A program made the translations under genes and the position numbers. Shown here piece by piece: positions 1 to 8,614 of a stretch of 64,000 bases of DNA. The DNA is from Marinobacterium rhizophilum (GTDB lineage: Bacteria; Pseudomonadota; Gammaproteobacteria; Pseudomonadales; Balneatricaceae), in the NCBI RefSeq assembly GCF_024397915.1, contig NZ_CP073347.1, positions 2,294,001 to 2,358,000 of the forward strand, read 5' to 3'. Every line of letters begins with the position of its first letter. Positions within the stretch are counted from its first letter, which is position 1. A model generated the notes under the pieces. That model was not told where the DNA came from. It did no database searches and worked only from the letters and a program-made list of their open reading frames with translations.

Positions 1-92
1 AACTCAAGGTACAGATCGGGGAACGTCCACAGGAAGGCGAACGCTAGTCGGGATAAAGGCAGGAAACAGCGGCGGTGAAGAAGAAATACGTC

Positions 93-125
93 GGCTGCGG
101 GCACTCCAGCTGAAGTGCCGCAGCC
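93..125 (-). terminator. Probable terminator after hisD
   Basis: A stem of GGCTGCGGGCACT pairs with AGTGCC-GCAGCC (one bulged base) 10 bases past the hisD stop. On the minus strand it is followed by a mixed T-rich stretch rather than a clean T run. It fits a Rho-independent terminator ending the murA-hisG-hisD unit. Nothing else is visible between 1 and 134. Confidence 0.55.
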
Positions 126-134
126 GCTTGCGTA

Positions 135-1445
135 TCAGTCCTGCTTGATACGGTACTCGGCGGAGCGGGCGTGGGCCGTGAGGCTTTCACCACGGGCCAG
201 AACGGACGCAACCGATCCCAGCCTGGAGGCACCTTCGGCCGAGAACTGGATCAGCGACGAGCGCTTCTGGAAGTCGTACACACCCAGGGGTGACGAAAAC
301 CGTGCGGTACCGGATGTCGGCAACACATGGTTGGGGCCAGCACAGTAGTCACCCAGGGCCTCGGCCGTGTAGTGCCCCATGAAGATGGCACCAGCGTGAC
401 GAATGTCCGGCACCAGGGCTTCAGGGTTTGCTACCGCCAGTTCAAGATGTTCCGGTGCGATTCGGTTGGCCACCTCGACCGCCTGCACCATGTTCTCTAC
501 ATGAATCAGGGCGGCGCGGTTGCGCAGCGACACTTCGATAATCTCGCGGCGTTCCATGGTGGGCAACAGGCGCAGCATGCTCTGTTCGACCCGGTCCAGG
601 TAGTCGCTGTCCGGGCTCACCAGAATCGACTGGGCGTCTTCGTCATGCTCGGCCTGGGAAAACAGGTCCATGGCGATCCAGTCAGGATCGGTGCTGCCAT
701 CGCACAACACCAGAATTTCCGACGGGCCGGCGATCATGTCGATCCCCACCACGCCAAAGACTGCACGCTTGGCCGTGGCGACAAAAATGTTGCCAGGCCC
801 CACGATCTTGTCGACCCGGGGTACCGTCGCGGTACCGTAGGCCAGCGCCGCAACCGCCTGGGCGCCACCGATGCAGAATACCCGGTCAACGCCGGCCAGG
901 GCCGCCGCGGCCAGCACCAGCTCGTTCAGCTCGCCATCGGGCGTGGGTACCACCATGATGATTTCGCCGACACCGGCCACCTTGGCCGGCAGCGCATTCA
1001 TCAGCACCGATGACGGATAGGAGGCCTTGCCACCGGGTACGTAAATGCCCACCCGGTCCATGGGCGTGACTTTCTGGCCCAGCATGGTGCCATCGGCTTC
1101 GGTGTAGCTCCAGGAATCACTCTTCTGGCGCTCGTGGTAGTCGCGCACACGCTTCGCCGCCTCTTCCAGCGCATTGCGCTGCGCCTGGGGGAGCCCATCC
1201 AGCGCCTGCTGAAGACGCTCGCGACTCAGCTCCAGTTCCGCCATGGCACGGACATTCAGGCGATCAAAGCGGTTGCTGTACTCCACCACCGCGGCATCGC
1301 CCTGCGAGCGCACCCGTGCGAGGATTTCATCGACAATGGCGTTGACGCCGCTGTCGGATACCGATTCCCAGGCCAGCAAACGCTGCAGGGATGCTTCGAA
1401 ATCCGGCGCGCCTGCATCCAGGCGCTGAATATTCAGTTCCGACAT
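135..1445 (-). CDS. hisD: Histidinol dehydrogenase
   Basis: It catalyses the last two steps of histidine synthesis, oxidising L-histidinol to L-histidine with two NAD+, in the cytoplasm. The 436 residues match the usual length of about 430. Zinc-site residues are visible: Gln264 and His267 in SQAEHDEDA, the APEHLE motif, the Asp in GDYCAGPNHVLPT, and a late His in the LTAHARSAEYR tail. The motif VPGGKASYPSSV is typical of the family. The gene lies 3 bases after hisG in the same direction, forming murA-hisG-hisD, an order familiar from pseudomonads and relatives where hisC often follows. Here hisC is not next; a terminator-like hairpin follows instead. The assignment is secure. Confidence 0.97.
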   Translation of the reverse strand: MSELNIQRLDAGAPDFEASLQRLLAWESVSDSGVNAIVDEILARVRSQGDAAVVEYSNRFDRLNVRAMAELELSRERLQQALDGLPQAQRNALEEAAKRVRDYHERQKSDSWSYTEADGTMLGQKVTPMDRVGIYVPGGKASYPSSVLMNALPAKVAGVGEIIMVVPTPDGELNELVLAAAALAGVDRVFCIGGAQAVAALAYGTATVPRVDKIVGPGNIFVATAKRAVFGVVGIDMIAGPSEILVLCDGSTDPDWIAMDLFSQAEHDEDAQSILVSPDSDYLDRVEQSMLRLLPTMERREIIEVSLRNRAALIHVENMVQAVEVANRIAPEHLELAVANPEALVPDIRHAGAIFMGHYTAEALGDYCAGPNHVLPTSGTARFSSPLGVYDFQKRSSLIQFSAEGASRLGSVASVLARGESLTAHARSAEYRIKQD

Positions 1446-1448
1446 GAG

Positions 1449-2093
1449 TTAGGCTCCGCGCCGCGCCACAACGGCCTGCGACATGCTGTCGACAATCGGC
1501 TGTATTTGGTCATATTTCATTTTCATTGATGCCTGCCCGACCACCAGTCGCGAGCTGATCGGAGCGATCAGTTCCAGCGGCTCAAGACCGTTGGCCCGCA
1601 GCGTGTTACCCGTATCGACGATATCCACGATCTGATCCGCCAGCCCCATGATGGGCGCCAGCTCCATGGCGCCGTAGAGCTTGATGATATCGACCTGCAG
1701 ACCCTGGCGCGCAAAGTACTCCCGCGTCAGGTTGACAAACTTGGTGGCGATGCGCAGGCGACCCTTCACCGGGGCCGGCTTGACCAGGCCTGCGGTCATC
1801 AGCTTGCAGCAGGCAATTTCCAGGTCCAGCGGCTCATAAAGCCCTTCGCCGCCATGTTCGAGCAGCACATCCTTGCCGGAAATACCCATGTCGGCACCGC
1901 CGTACTCGACATAGGTCGGAACGTCTGTGGCCCGGATCACCACCAGTTTCACATGCTCCTGGTTGGTATCGAAAATCAGTTTTCGGCTGCTGAAAATATC
2001 CTCGGCCGGCACGATACCCGCGGCCTCCAGCAACGGCAGCGTTTCCTTCAGTATGCGCCCCTTGGAAAGCGCAATGGTCAACGGTTGAGTCAT
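1449..2093 (-). CDS. hisG: ATP phosphoribosyltransferase, short form
   Basis: It catalyses the first committed step of histidine synthesis, joining ATP and PRPP to give phosphoribosyl-ATP. The chosen start gives MTQPLTIALSKGRI and 214 residues; a longer reading upstream would add 28 residues of low-complexity sequence overlapping murA. The catalytic core includes the PRPP-binding region VDIVDTGNTLRANGL. The C-terminal regulatory ACT-like domain of the long form (about 300 residues) is absent, so this is the HisG-S type. That type is known to need the HisZ subunit for activity and histidine feedback. No hisZ is seen in this window, so it must lie elsewhere. The gene starts 4 bases after the murA stop, implying co-transcription. 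Confidence 0.96.
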   Translation of the reverse strand: MTQPLTIALSKGRILKETLPLLEAAGIVPAEDIFSSRKLIFDTNQEHVKLVVIRATDVPTYVEYGGADMGISGKDVLLEHGGEGLYEPLDLEIACCKLMTAGLVKPAPVKGRLRIATKFVNLTREYFARQGLQVDIIKLYGAMELAPIMGLADQIVDIVDTGNTLRANGLEPLELIAPISSRLVVGQASMKMKYDQIQPIVDSMSQAVVARRGA

Positions 2094-2097
2094 AAGC

Positions 2098-3372
2098 CTA
2101 CTCTGTCCCCTTACCCGCGACACGCACGATGTGCGCCCCCAGCAAGCGCATCTTTTCTTCGATGTGCTCGTAGCCACGGTCGATATGATAGATGCGATCG
2201 ATCAGCGTATCGCCCGTGGCCGTCAGGGCGGCAATCACCAGGCTGGCCGAGGCCCGCAGGTCTGTTGCCATCACCGGTGCACCCTGCAGCCGCTCCACAC
2301 CTTCGATCATCGCGTTGTGACCATCGATGGTGATGTGGGCCCCCATGCGGATCATCTCCTGCATGTGCATGAAGCGGTTTTCGAACACGGTTTCGCGAAT
2401 CTGGCTGACGCCCTGGGCCACCACGTTCATGGCCGCGAACTGGGCCTGCATGTCGGTCGGAAACGCAGGATAAGGCGCCGTGGTAATGCTCACGGCCTTG
2501 GGCCGACGGCCTTTCATGTCCAGCTCGATCCAGTCGTCGCCGGTGGTGATTTCGGCACCGGCTTCAGTCAGCTTTTGCAGTACCGCATCCAGTGTATCCG
2601 GGCGCGTATCGGTGCAGCGCACGCGGCCACCGGTGGCGGCCGCGGCCACCAGAAAGGTACCGGTCTCGATGCGATCCGGCAGTACCGAGTAGCTGCCGCC
2701 GGCCAGGGACTCAACCCCCTGCACCCGAATGGTGTCGGTGCCGTGCCCGCTGATCTTCGCCCCCATGGCGATCAGGCAGTTGGCCAGATCCACCACTTCG
2801 GGTTCACGGGCGGCGTTTTCAAGAATGGTTTCGCCCTCGGCCAGCGTCGCGGCCATCAGGATATTCTCGGTGCCGGTCACCGTCACCATGTCGAAGAACA
2901 CCCGGGCGCCCTTCAGGCGGCCGTTGCTGCGGGCATGAATATACCCCTCTTCCACCAGCACCTCGGCACCCATGGCCTGCAGACCGCGAATATGCTGATC
3001 CACCGGCCGACTGCCAATGGCGCAACCGCCCGGCAGGGACACCTGGGCCTCGCCAAAGTGCGCCAGCATGGGGCCCAGCACCAGAATAGAGGCGCGCATG
3101 GTTTTCACCAGGTCGTAAGGCGCGTGATATTCGCGAATGGTGCGGGCATCGATCTGCACGTTCAGGTTTTCATCGGCCACCACTTCCACGCCCATGCGAC
3201 GCAGCAGTTCCAGCATGGTGGTCACGTCGTTCAGCTGCGGCAGATTGCTGATATGTACAGGCCCGTCGGCCAGCAGGGCAGACGCCAGTATGGGCAGAGC
3301 CGCATTTTTGGCACCCGAAATGCGGACCTCACCGTTTAGGGTGACGCCGCCTTCAATCTTGAACTTTTCCAT
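2098..3372 (-). CDS. murA: UDP-N-acetylglucosamine 1-carboxyvinyltransferase
   Basis: It performs the first committed step of peptidoglycan synthesis, transferring enolpyruvate from PEP to UDP-GlcNAc in the cytoplasm. At 424 residues it is close to the family norm of about 419. The N-terminal SGAKNAALPI motif carries the conserved Lys-Asn pair. The catalytic cysteine is present as Cys117 in PGGCAIGSRPVD, so the enzyme should be sensitive to fosfomycin, as usual for Cys-type MurA. The gene sits 25 bases after ibaG and just before hisG. The ibaG-murA adjacency downstream of mla genes is a widespread gammaproteobacterial arrangement. No oddities are seen. Confidence 0.97.
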   Translation of the reverse strand: MEKFKIEGGVTLNGEVRISGAKNAALPILASALLADGPVHISNLPQLNDVTTMLELLRRMGVEVVADENLNVQIDARTIREYHAPYDLVKTMRASILVLGPMLAHFGEAQVSLPGGCAIGSRPVDQHIRGLQAMGAEVLVEEGYIHARSNGRLKGARVFFDMVTVTGTENILMAATLAEGETILENAAREPEVVDLANCLIAMGAKISGHGTDTIRVQGVESLAGGSYSVLPDRIETGTFLVAAAATGGRVRCTDTRPDTLDAVLQKLTEAGAEITTGDDWIELDMKGRRPKAVSITTAPYPAFPTDMQAQFAAMNVVAQGVSQIRETVFENRFMHMQEMIRMGAHITIDGHNAMIEGVERLQGAPVMATDLRASASLVIAALTATGDTLIDRIYHIDRGYEHIEEKMRLLGAHIVRVAGKGTE

Positions 3373-3397
3373 CAGGTATCCTGTCGTTAAAGACGGC

Positions 3398-3640
3398 TTA
3401 GGATTGCAGCGTCTGCCACTGTTCCGGGGTGTAGGTCTTGATGGTCAGCGCATGGATGGCGCCGCTGGCGATATGCTGCTGCAGGCACTGGTAGACGAGC
3501 TGCTGTTTTTTCACCGGCGTCAGGCCGGCAAAAAGGTCACCCACAACGGTGACCTGAAAATCACAGCCTTCACCAGCGGGATAAACACTGCAGCCCTCAA
3601 GCTGAGATTCAATAATCTGCTTTACTTCTTGCGCTTGCAT
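3398..3640 (-). CDS. ibaG: BolA family protein, IbaG type
   Basis: This is a small BolA-like protein of 80 residues starting MQAQEVKQIIES; a start 5 codons upstream is possible. Family members partner with monothiol glutaredoxins and handle iron-sulfur clusters; IbaG of E. coli also responds to acid stress. The class II KH-like fold is indicated by QLVYQCL and the invariant C-terminal His in GAIHALTIKTYTPEQW. A Cys in the loop EGCDF sits where BolA proteins carry the second cluster ligand (His or Cys). The gene lies between mlaB and murA, a conserved location for ibaG (yrbA). Its name is given by homology and position. Confidence 0.88.
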   Translation of the reverse strand: MQAQEVKQIIESQLEGCSVYPAGEGCDFQVTVVGDLFAGLTPVKKQQLVYQCLQQHIASGAIHALTIKTYTPEQWQTLQS

Positions 3641-3736
3641 ACCGCTCTCCAACACTCATTCTTCAAATCAAAACAGGCGGCGAATAATAGCCGAACGACG
3701 GCCAAAACGCGACGCCGGACAGGGTTCCCACCCGGC

Positions 3737-4051
3737 TCACAGCAAGGCTGCGTCAGCATCACCGAACAAATGCCCCAGGCCAACCAGGCGGGCAATGGAC
3801 AGCAAATCCTCGGGCACATGGCGCGCCTGCAACTGGATATTGCGCTCCCGGGCCTCGCGCTGGCAGCACAGCCAGAGCGACAACGCCGCGCTGTCGACAC
3901 TGCTGACGGCGGAAAAGTCCACCACACAAGCGGATTCACCGGTGGCAATAAGACGCTCGAGGCGCTCACGCACCCCGGCAACGGTGGCAAAGCGCAGATC
4001 CCCGCTGAGCGCCACCTCGTCGGCGGCGCGCACTTCAACAGATGCCTGCAT
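3737..4051 (-). CDS. mlaB: STAS-domain protein of the Mla lipid transporter
   Basis: MlaB is the cytoplasmic STAS subunit of the MlaFEDB complex at the inner membrane, which moves phospholipids to or from the periplasmic carrier MlaC; it stabilises and tunes the ATPase MlaF. The 104 residues form one STAS domain with the typical VVDFSAVSSVDSAAL segment, where E. coli MlaB carries its key Thr. The ATG shares one base with the mlaC stop (TGATG), so translation is probably coupled. Its place as last gene of mlaFEDCB matches other gammaproteobacteria. A gap of about 95 bases separates it from ibaG. Confidence 0.9.
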   Translation of the reverse strand: MQASVEVRAADEVALSGDLRFATVAGVRERLERLIATGESACVVDFSAVSSVDSAALSLWLCCQREARERNIQLQARHVPEDLLSIARLVGLGHLFGDADAALL

Positions 4052-4692
4052 CAGCTTCCCTCGGACTTGGCCACCCGACCGTCGACCTGGCTTTCCCAGC
4101 TGTCGATAACCCGCTGGATGTTGCCGTTGTTGCGCTCCGCCAGATCAGCGAACTGATTGGTAAACGTCAGGCGCAGGTTGATACCATCCAGGATCACGTT
4201 CACCAGCTGCCACTGCCCGTCACGCTCCAGCATGTAGTTCACCAGGCTGTACTTGGTACCGGCACCGGAGTAGACCTCCAGTGTAACGACCTGCTTGTCG
4301 GGCTCAGGACTCTCGGGGCCCTGGGCGGCAACCTCCACGCGATTGATCTCAAAGCCAGCCAGCGCCTTGGTATAGGTTTTCACCATGGTGTGCTTGAAGA
4401 CAGAGGCGAAGTGGGCACGCTCGGCATCATTGGCGCGACGATAGAACTTGCCCATCACACGCTGCGAGATATAGTCGAAGTCAATCATGCCATCCAGGCG
4501 CTCTTCAACCCGCCCCATGGCGGCATTGAGTGATGCCTCATCATTGATATCCACGCCCTCTTCCAGCAGCGCCACCATGTCCTGGGTGACCTTCTCAATC
4601 ACACCGCTGGCAGCTTCCCAGCTGGCCTGCGCCGGCAAGGTCGGCAGCAGCAAGGAACAGATCAACGCCACGCTCGTTAGCAATCGTTTCAT
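4051..4692 (-). CDS. mlaC: Periplasmic phospholipid-binding protein MlaC
   Basis: MlaC shuttles phospholipids across the periplasm between the outer-membrane MlaA complex and the inner-membrane MlaFEDB complex. The chosen ATG start (MKRLLTSVALIC, 213 residues) gives a clean Sec signal peptide ending near LPAQA, and AGG-rich bases precede it. A GTG four codons upstream is the alternative but would overlap mlaD. The body has the MlaC pattern, including DFDYISQRVMGKFYR and a beta-rich C-terminal half. It lies in the operon between mlaD and mlaB and overlaps mlaB by one base. Confidence 0.93.
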   Translation of the reverse strand: MKRLLTSVALICSLLLPTLPAQASWEAASGVIEKVTQDMVALLEEGVDINDEASLNAAMGRVEERLDGMIDFDYISQRVMGKFYRRANDAERAHFASVFKHTMVKTYTKALAGFEINRVEVAAQGPESPEPDKQVVTLEVYSGAGTKYSLVNYMLERDGQWQLVNVILDGINLRLTFTNQFADLAERNNGNIQRVIDSWESQVDGRVAKSEGS

Positions 4693-4700
4693 GACAAACC

Positions 4701-5159
4701 TCACTCACTGACCTTATTGAACAGAAATTTGCTGACCAGGTTTTCCAGCACCAGCGCCGACTGGGTATTTTCCAGCGCATCGCCGTCCTCGAGCATTTCA
4801 TCTTCAGCTCCAGGCGTAATACCGATGTACTGTTCACCCAGCAGGCCCGCGGTCAGTATCTGCGCCGAACTGTCCCGGCTCAGATAGTCCACCGAACTGT
4901 TGATATCCATCTCGACCACGGCCATCAGCAGGCGATCATCGATGGAAATAGACCGCACCTGACCAATCTGAACGCCGGACAGCGTGACCTTGGCCCTGGG
5001 CGCCAAACCGCCGATGTTTTCGAACCGCGCCTGCACGCGATAGCTGCTCCCGCTATCAGACACTTTCAGTCCGCTGACATTCAGTGCCAGCAGAATCAAT
5101 GCCAGGATCCCTGTCAGCATGAACCCGCCAACACTGATCTCCACCACCCTCGTACGCAT
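4701..5159 (-). CDS. mlaD: MCE-domain subunit of the Mla transporter
   Basis: MlaD forms a hexameric ring anchored in the inner membrane with its MCE domain in the periplasm, giving a channel for phospholipids. The start MRTRVVEISVGGF (152 residues) matches the E. coli protein start. One transmembrane helix (about residues 8-30) is followed by the MCE domain with NIGGLAPRAKVTLSGVQIG and GLLGEQYIGI, the hallmark motifs. The C-terminal segment SALVLENLVSKFLFN resembles the helix that lines the hexamer pore. It begins one base after the mlaE stop. The sequence is shorter at the C-terminus than E. coli MlaD, which has a low-complexity tail. Confidence 0.95.
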   Translation of the reverse strand: MRTRVVEISVGGFMLTGILALILLALNVSGLKVSDSGSSYRVQARFENIGGLAPRAKVTLSGVQIGQVRSISIDDRLLMAVVEMDINSSVDYLSRDSSAQILTAGLLGEQYIGITPGAEDEMLEDGDALENTQSALVLENLVSKFLFNKVSE

Positions 5160-5160
5160 C

Positions 5161-5943
5161 TTACAAATCTCCAAACATCAAAGCGGTGAGAATAAAATCA
5201 AGCCCCAGCACCCAGAGCGACGCGTACACCACGGTACGCGTCGTCGCCTGACTGATCCCTTCGGAGGTCGGTACACAGTCATAACCCTGGTATACCGCCA
5301 CCCAGGTCACCACGAAACCGAACACCACCGCCTTGATCAAACCGTTGAGGACATCATCATAGAAGTCCACCGACTGCTGCATATTGGCCCAGAAAGAACC
5401 CTCATAGATTCCCAGCCAGTCAATGCTGACCAGGGCGCCGCCCCAGACACCAACGGTTGAGAAAATGGCTGCCAGGATTGGCAGACAAATAAACCCGGCC
5501 CAGAAACGTGGCGCGATAATGCGCCTGTAGGGGTCGACCCCGATCATTTCCAGGCTGGACAGTTGCTCGGTAGCCTTCATCAGGCCAATTTCAGCGGTGA
5601 GCGCAGAGCCCGCCCGACCGGCAAACAACAGTGCCGTGACGACCGGGCCGAGCTCGCGTACCAGGCTCAGCGCGACCATCTGCCCCACGGCCTGCTCGGA
5701 GCCATAGCTGACAAGAATGGTGTAGCCCTGCAGACCCAGCACCATGCCGATAAAGGTGCCCGACACCAGAATGATAACCAGCGACAGCACACCGACGAAA
5801 TAGATCTGTTTAAGCAACAGCGGCAACATCACGGCGGGCTGCGGACGCGCGATTAGCGCATGCGCCAGCAGCGACCCGGAGCGACCCAGGGCAGACAGCC
5901 CTTCCAGCCCGACATGACCCAGCGCCTGAAGGCGATCCAGCAT
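5161..5943 (-). CDS. mlaE: Permease subunit of the Mla transporter
   Basis: MlaE is the transmembrane subunit of the MlaFEDB ABC complex. The 260 residues contain several hydrophobic segments and the MlaE family core LVRELGPVVTALLFAGRAGS, plus GVDPYRRIIAPRFWAG, which contains the cytoplasmic coupling helix that contacts MlaF. The C-terminus GLDFILTALMFGDL is typical. The start lies 3 bases after mlaF ends. Length and order agree with E. coli MlaE (260 residues). Assignment is secure. Confidence 0.96.
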   Translation of the reverse strand: MLDRLQALGHVGLEGLSALGRSGSLLAHALIARPQPAVMLPLLLKQIYFVGVLSLVIILVSGTFIGMVLGLQGYTILVSYGSEQAVGQMVALSLVRELGPVVTALLFAGRAGSALTAEIGLMKATEQLSSLEMIGVDPYRRIIAPRFWAGFICLPILAAIFSTVGVWGGALVSIDWLGIYEGSFWANMQQSVDFYDDVLNGLIKAVVFGFVVTWVAVYQGYDCVPTSEGISQATTRTVVYASLWVLGLDFILTALMFGDL

Positions 5944-5946
5944 CCG

Positions 5947-6756
5947 TTACAACCCCTTCATCAGTTCAGCCTGGTAATCACCGGCCGGAAAATGGAATGC
6001 CACCGGGCCATCCGGCAGCCCGTGCATAAACTGTTTGACCTGCTCGGACTCGTCGGCCCGAAGCTCGGCGGGCGTACCGCTGGCAATCACGGAGCCCCCC
6101 GATACCAGGTAGATGTAATCAGCTATACCCAGGGTTTCCTGAATGTCATGTGAAACGATAATACTGGTATGCCCCAGCGCCTGGCTCAGACGCCGTATCA
6201 GATTGACCAGCACCCCCATGGCAATGGGGTCTTGCCCGGTAAAAGGCTCGTCATACATAACGATATGCGGGTCGAGCGCGATCGCGCGCGCCAGCGCCAC
6301 GCGTCGCGCCATGCCGCCGGACAGCTCGCTCGGCATCAGATCCTGAGCACCACGCAGTCCCACGGCCTGAAGCTTCATCAGCACCACGTCGCGAATCATG
6401 TCCCTGGGCAGGTTGGTATGAACCCGCAGCGGAAAGGCAACGTTCTCGAACACCGACATGTCGGTGAAGAGCGCCCCGCTCTGGAACAGCATGCCCATGC
6501 GCGAACGCACTTCAAACAGATCCGCCCGCGACAGGGCAGGAATATTCTCACCCTCAAGCTCGATCCGCCCGGCGTCGGGCATCAGCTGACCGCCGATCAG
6601 TTTCAACAACGTGGTTTTACCGGTACCCGAAGGCCCCATGATGGCAGTGATCTTGCCGCGCGGTATCTGCATGTTCAGATCACGGAAGATGGTGCGTTCG
6701 CCACGGGAAAAACTCAGGTTACTGATTTTGATTGTGAAATCTTCGATGTTTTCCAT
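5947..6756 (-). CDS. mlaF: ATPase subunit of the Mla transporter
   Basis: MlaF is the ABC ATPase driving phospholipid transport. The start MENIEDFTIKISNLSF gives 269 residues, the same length as E. coli MlaF; an upstream start would add 28 unlikely residues. Walker A GPSGTGKTT, the signature LSGGMARRVALARA, Walker B HIVMYDEPF and the switch His in IIVSHD are all present. The last residues YQAELMKGL form the short C-terminal tail that contacts MlaB in the E. coli complex. It is the first gene of the mla operon, transcribed away from kdsD. Confidence 0.96.
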   Translation of the reverse strand: MENIEDFTIKISNLSFSRGERTIFRDLNMQIPRGKITAIMGPSGTGKTTLLKLIGGQLMPDAGRIELEGENIPALSRADLFEVRSRMGMLFQSGALFTDMSVFENVAFPLRVHTNLPRDMIRDVVLMKLQAVGLRGAQDLMPSELSGGMARRVALARAIALDPHIVMYDEPFTGQDPIAMGVLVNLIRRLSQALGHTSIIVSHDIQETLGIADYIYLVSGGSVIASGTPAELRADESEQVKQFMHGLPDGPVAFHFPAGDYQAELMKGL

Positions 6757-6820
6757 AGTTGAAGCAGCAGGTCGGCCTTGAGCCTGCCGTGGAGTTTGCC
6801 CAGGCAGATGAAAAGGCTGA

Positions 6821-6850
6821 AATATATCATTGCGGCGCAAAAACCGGAAA
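6821..6850 (-). promoter_or_regulatory. Candidate promoter for mlaFEDCB
   Basis: On the minus strand, TTTCCG is followed after 18 bases by TATATT, and the bases TGA just before it make an extended -10 element. The mlaF start is about 65 bases downstream. This is a sigma-70 pattern read by eye; the -35 is weak. Confidence 0.45.
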
Positions 6851-6999
6851 TGTTACTTGGGCTGCCACGACCGGCGGACATGGAATTCCGGTACCAAGTT
6901 TGCACCGACTTCCCATTCTGTTCTAATAGATCTCCCTGTGCGTGCTGCCAGCTTGCCGCTACGCTGTCGCGCAGGCTGAAACGGCTGTTTCACCGACGG

Positions 7000-7028
7000 T
7001 TGTGCCTAAAATCCGGCGCTGCTGTAAA
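7000..7028 (+). promoter_or_regulatory. Candidate promoter for kdsD operon
   Basis: TTGTGC (7000-7005) and TGTAAA (7023-7028) are separated by 17 bases, about 57 bases before the kdsD start. The shifted hexamer TAAACT gives a 19-base spacer. It is a weak sigma-70 match, chosen as the best in the region. Confidence 0.35.
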
Positions 7029-7085
7029 CTGTGCGTACTTTATTCGTCAGCCACGACCACTTAACAACCCGCAAGGCCGAATTCG

Positions 7086-8060
7086 ATGAGCGAACCCTTC
7101 GACTATCTCAGCACCGCACGCCGCACCATCGAGCTGGAGCGCGACGCTGTATCCGACCTTCTGAATCACCTGAATGGCGACTTCACCCGTGCCTGCGACC
7201 TGCTGCTGGCCTGCGAAGGCCGCGTGATCGTCACCGGCATGGGCAAGTCGGGTCATATCGGCAACAAGATCGCCGCGACCCTTGCCAGCACCGGCACCCC
7301 GGCCTTTTTCGTTCACCCGGGTGAAGCCAGCCACGGTGACATGGGCATGATTACCGGCAAGGATGTGGTTATCGCCCTGTCCAATTCGGGCGAAACGTCT
7401 GAAGTCGTGACCATTTTGCCACTGATCAAGCGCATGAATGCCCCGCTGATCAGCATCACTGCCAACGCCAACTCCACCATGGCCCAGGCCTCAGATGCCA
7501 GCCTGCACATCGGCGTCGAGCGCGAAGCCTGTCCGCTGGGCCTGGCACCGACCTCCAGCACCACGGCGCAGCTGGTCATGGGCGACGCCCTGGCCATCGC
7601 CCTGCTCGAAGCCCGCGGTTTCAGTGCTGAAGACTTTGCCTTTTCCCACCCCGGCGGCAGCCTGGGCCGGCGCCTGCTGCTCAAGGTCAGCGACCTGATG
7701 CACACCGGCGCCGACATTCCCAGCGTCAGCAGTGACACCTCGATCAACCAGGCCCTGCTGGAAGTCACCCGCAAGCGTCTTGGCATGACCGCGGTCACCG
7801 ACAGCGATGGGCGCCTGTGCGGCCTGTTTACCGACGGCGACCTGCGTCGCACCCTGGACCGGGACATCGACCTGAAGCACACCCCCATCAGCGATGTCAT
7901 GACACCGGACTGCACCACGGTTGCCGCGGGTATCCTGGCCGCCGAGGCCCTGCAGGTGATGCAGTCTCGCCAGATCAATGCACTGCTGGTGGTGGATGAA
8001 CACCGTCGCCCCGTTGGCGCCCTGAACATGCACGACATGCTCAAGGCGGGAGTGATCTGA
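7086..8060 (+). CDS. kdsD: Arabinose-5-phosphate isomerase
   Basis: It interconverts D-ribulose 5-phosphate and D-arabinose 5-phosphate, the first step toward Kdo for lipopolysaccharide. The 324 residues hold an N-terminal SIS sugar-isomerase domain (about 30-190; motifs GMGKSGHIGNKIAATLAST and ALSNSGETSE) and two C-terminal CBS motifs (about 205-324). Length agrees with E. coli KdsD (328). Its TGA overlaps the kdsC ATG by one base (TGATG). The gene leads a kdsD-kdsC-lptC-lptA-lptB run, as in E. coli. Confidence 0.96.
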   Translation: MSEPFDYLSTARRTIELERDAVSDLLNHLNGDFTRACDLLLACEGRVIVTGMGKSGHIGNKIAATLASTGTPAFFVHPGEASHGDMGMITGKDVVIALSNSGETSEVVTILPLIKRMNAPLISITANANSTMAQASDASLHIGVEREACPLGLAPTSSTTAQLVMGDALAIALLEARGFSAEDFAFSHPGGSLGRRLLLKVSDLMHTGADIPSVSSDTSINQALLEVTRKRLGMTAVTDSDGRLCGLFTDGDLRRTLDRDIDLKHTPISDVMTPDCTTVAAGILAAEALQVMQSRQINALLVVDEHRRPVGALNMHDMLKAGVI

Positions 8061-8611
8061 TGAGCACATACACCCAACAGGAGCCGCTGTCCGCCGAACT
8101 CGTTGCACGGCTGCGCAAGGTCACCCTGGCCGTGTTTGACGTCGATGGCGTGCTGACTGACGGCCACCTGAACTTCCTGCCCGACGGCACCGAGGTGAAG
8201 AGCTTCAATACGCTGGATGGCCTTGGTATCAAGCTGCTGCAGCAGGCCGGCATCGAGACCGCGATCATCACCGGCCGCCGTTCGCCCCAGGTGGAAATGC
8301 GCGCACAGGCGCTGGGCATTACCCACCTGCTGCAGGGCCGCGAAGACAAGCTGGTAGCCCTGAAGGAAATCTGGGCACAAACGGCCCATGACAGCGATAC
8401 CACGGCCTATATCGGCGATGACTGGCCGGACCTGGGCGCCATCCGCGCCGTTGCCTTTGGCGCCACCGTCCCCAACGGCCACCCACTGATGCGCCAACAC
8501 GCACACTGGTGCACAGAGCGGGCCGGAGGCGCCGGTGCCGGACGGGAATTCTGCGAGCAGATACTCAGCGCCCGTGGCCAGCTCGAGTCACTTGTCAGCG
8601 AGTACCTCTAG
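8060..8611 (+). CDS. kdsC: 3-deoxy-D-manno-octulosonate 8-phosphate phosphatase
   Basis: A haloacid dehalogenase-type phosphatase that removes phosphate from Kdo 8-phosphate. The 183 residues lack a cap domain, as expected for the tetrameric KdsC type. The nucleophile motif FDVDGVLTDG lies near residue 27-36, with IITGRRS as motif II and YIGDDWPDL as motif IV. It is translationally coupled to kdsD and followed 3 bases later by lptC. Confidence 0.96.
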   Translation: MSTYTQQEPLSAELVARLRKVTLAVFDVDGVLTDGHLNFLPDGTEVKSFNTLDGLGIKLLQQAGIETAIITGRRSPQVEMRAQALGITHLLQGREDKLVALKEIWAQTAHDSDTTAYIGDDWPDLGAIRAVAFGATVPNGHPLMRQHAHWCTERAGGAGAGREFCEQILSARGQLESLVSEYL

Positions 8612-8614
8612 ACC

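Larger units (their letters stand above)
6757..7085. other. Divergent intergenic region between mlaF and kdsD
   Basis: These 329 bases separate the mla operon (minus) from the kds-lpt operon (plus), so both promoters should lie here. I see one reasonable promoter candidate for each direction (listed separately) and no convincing gene: short open frames here lack start signals and family resemblance. Confidence 0.7.
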
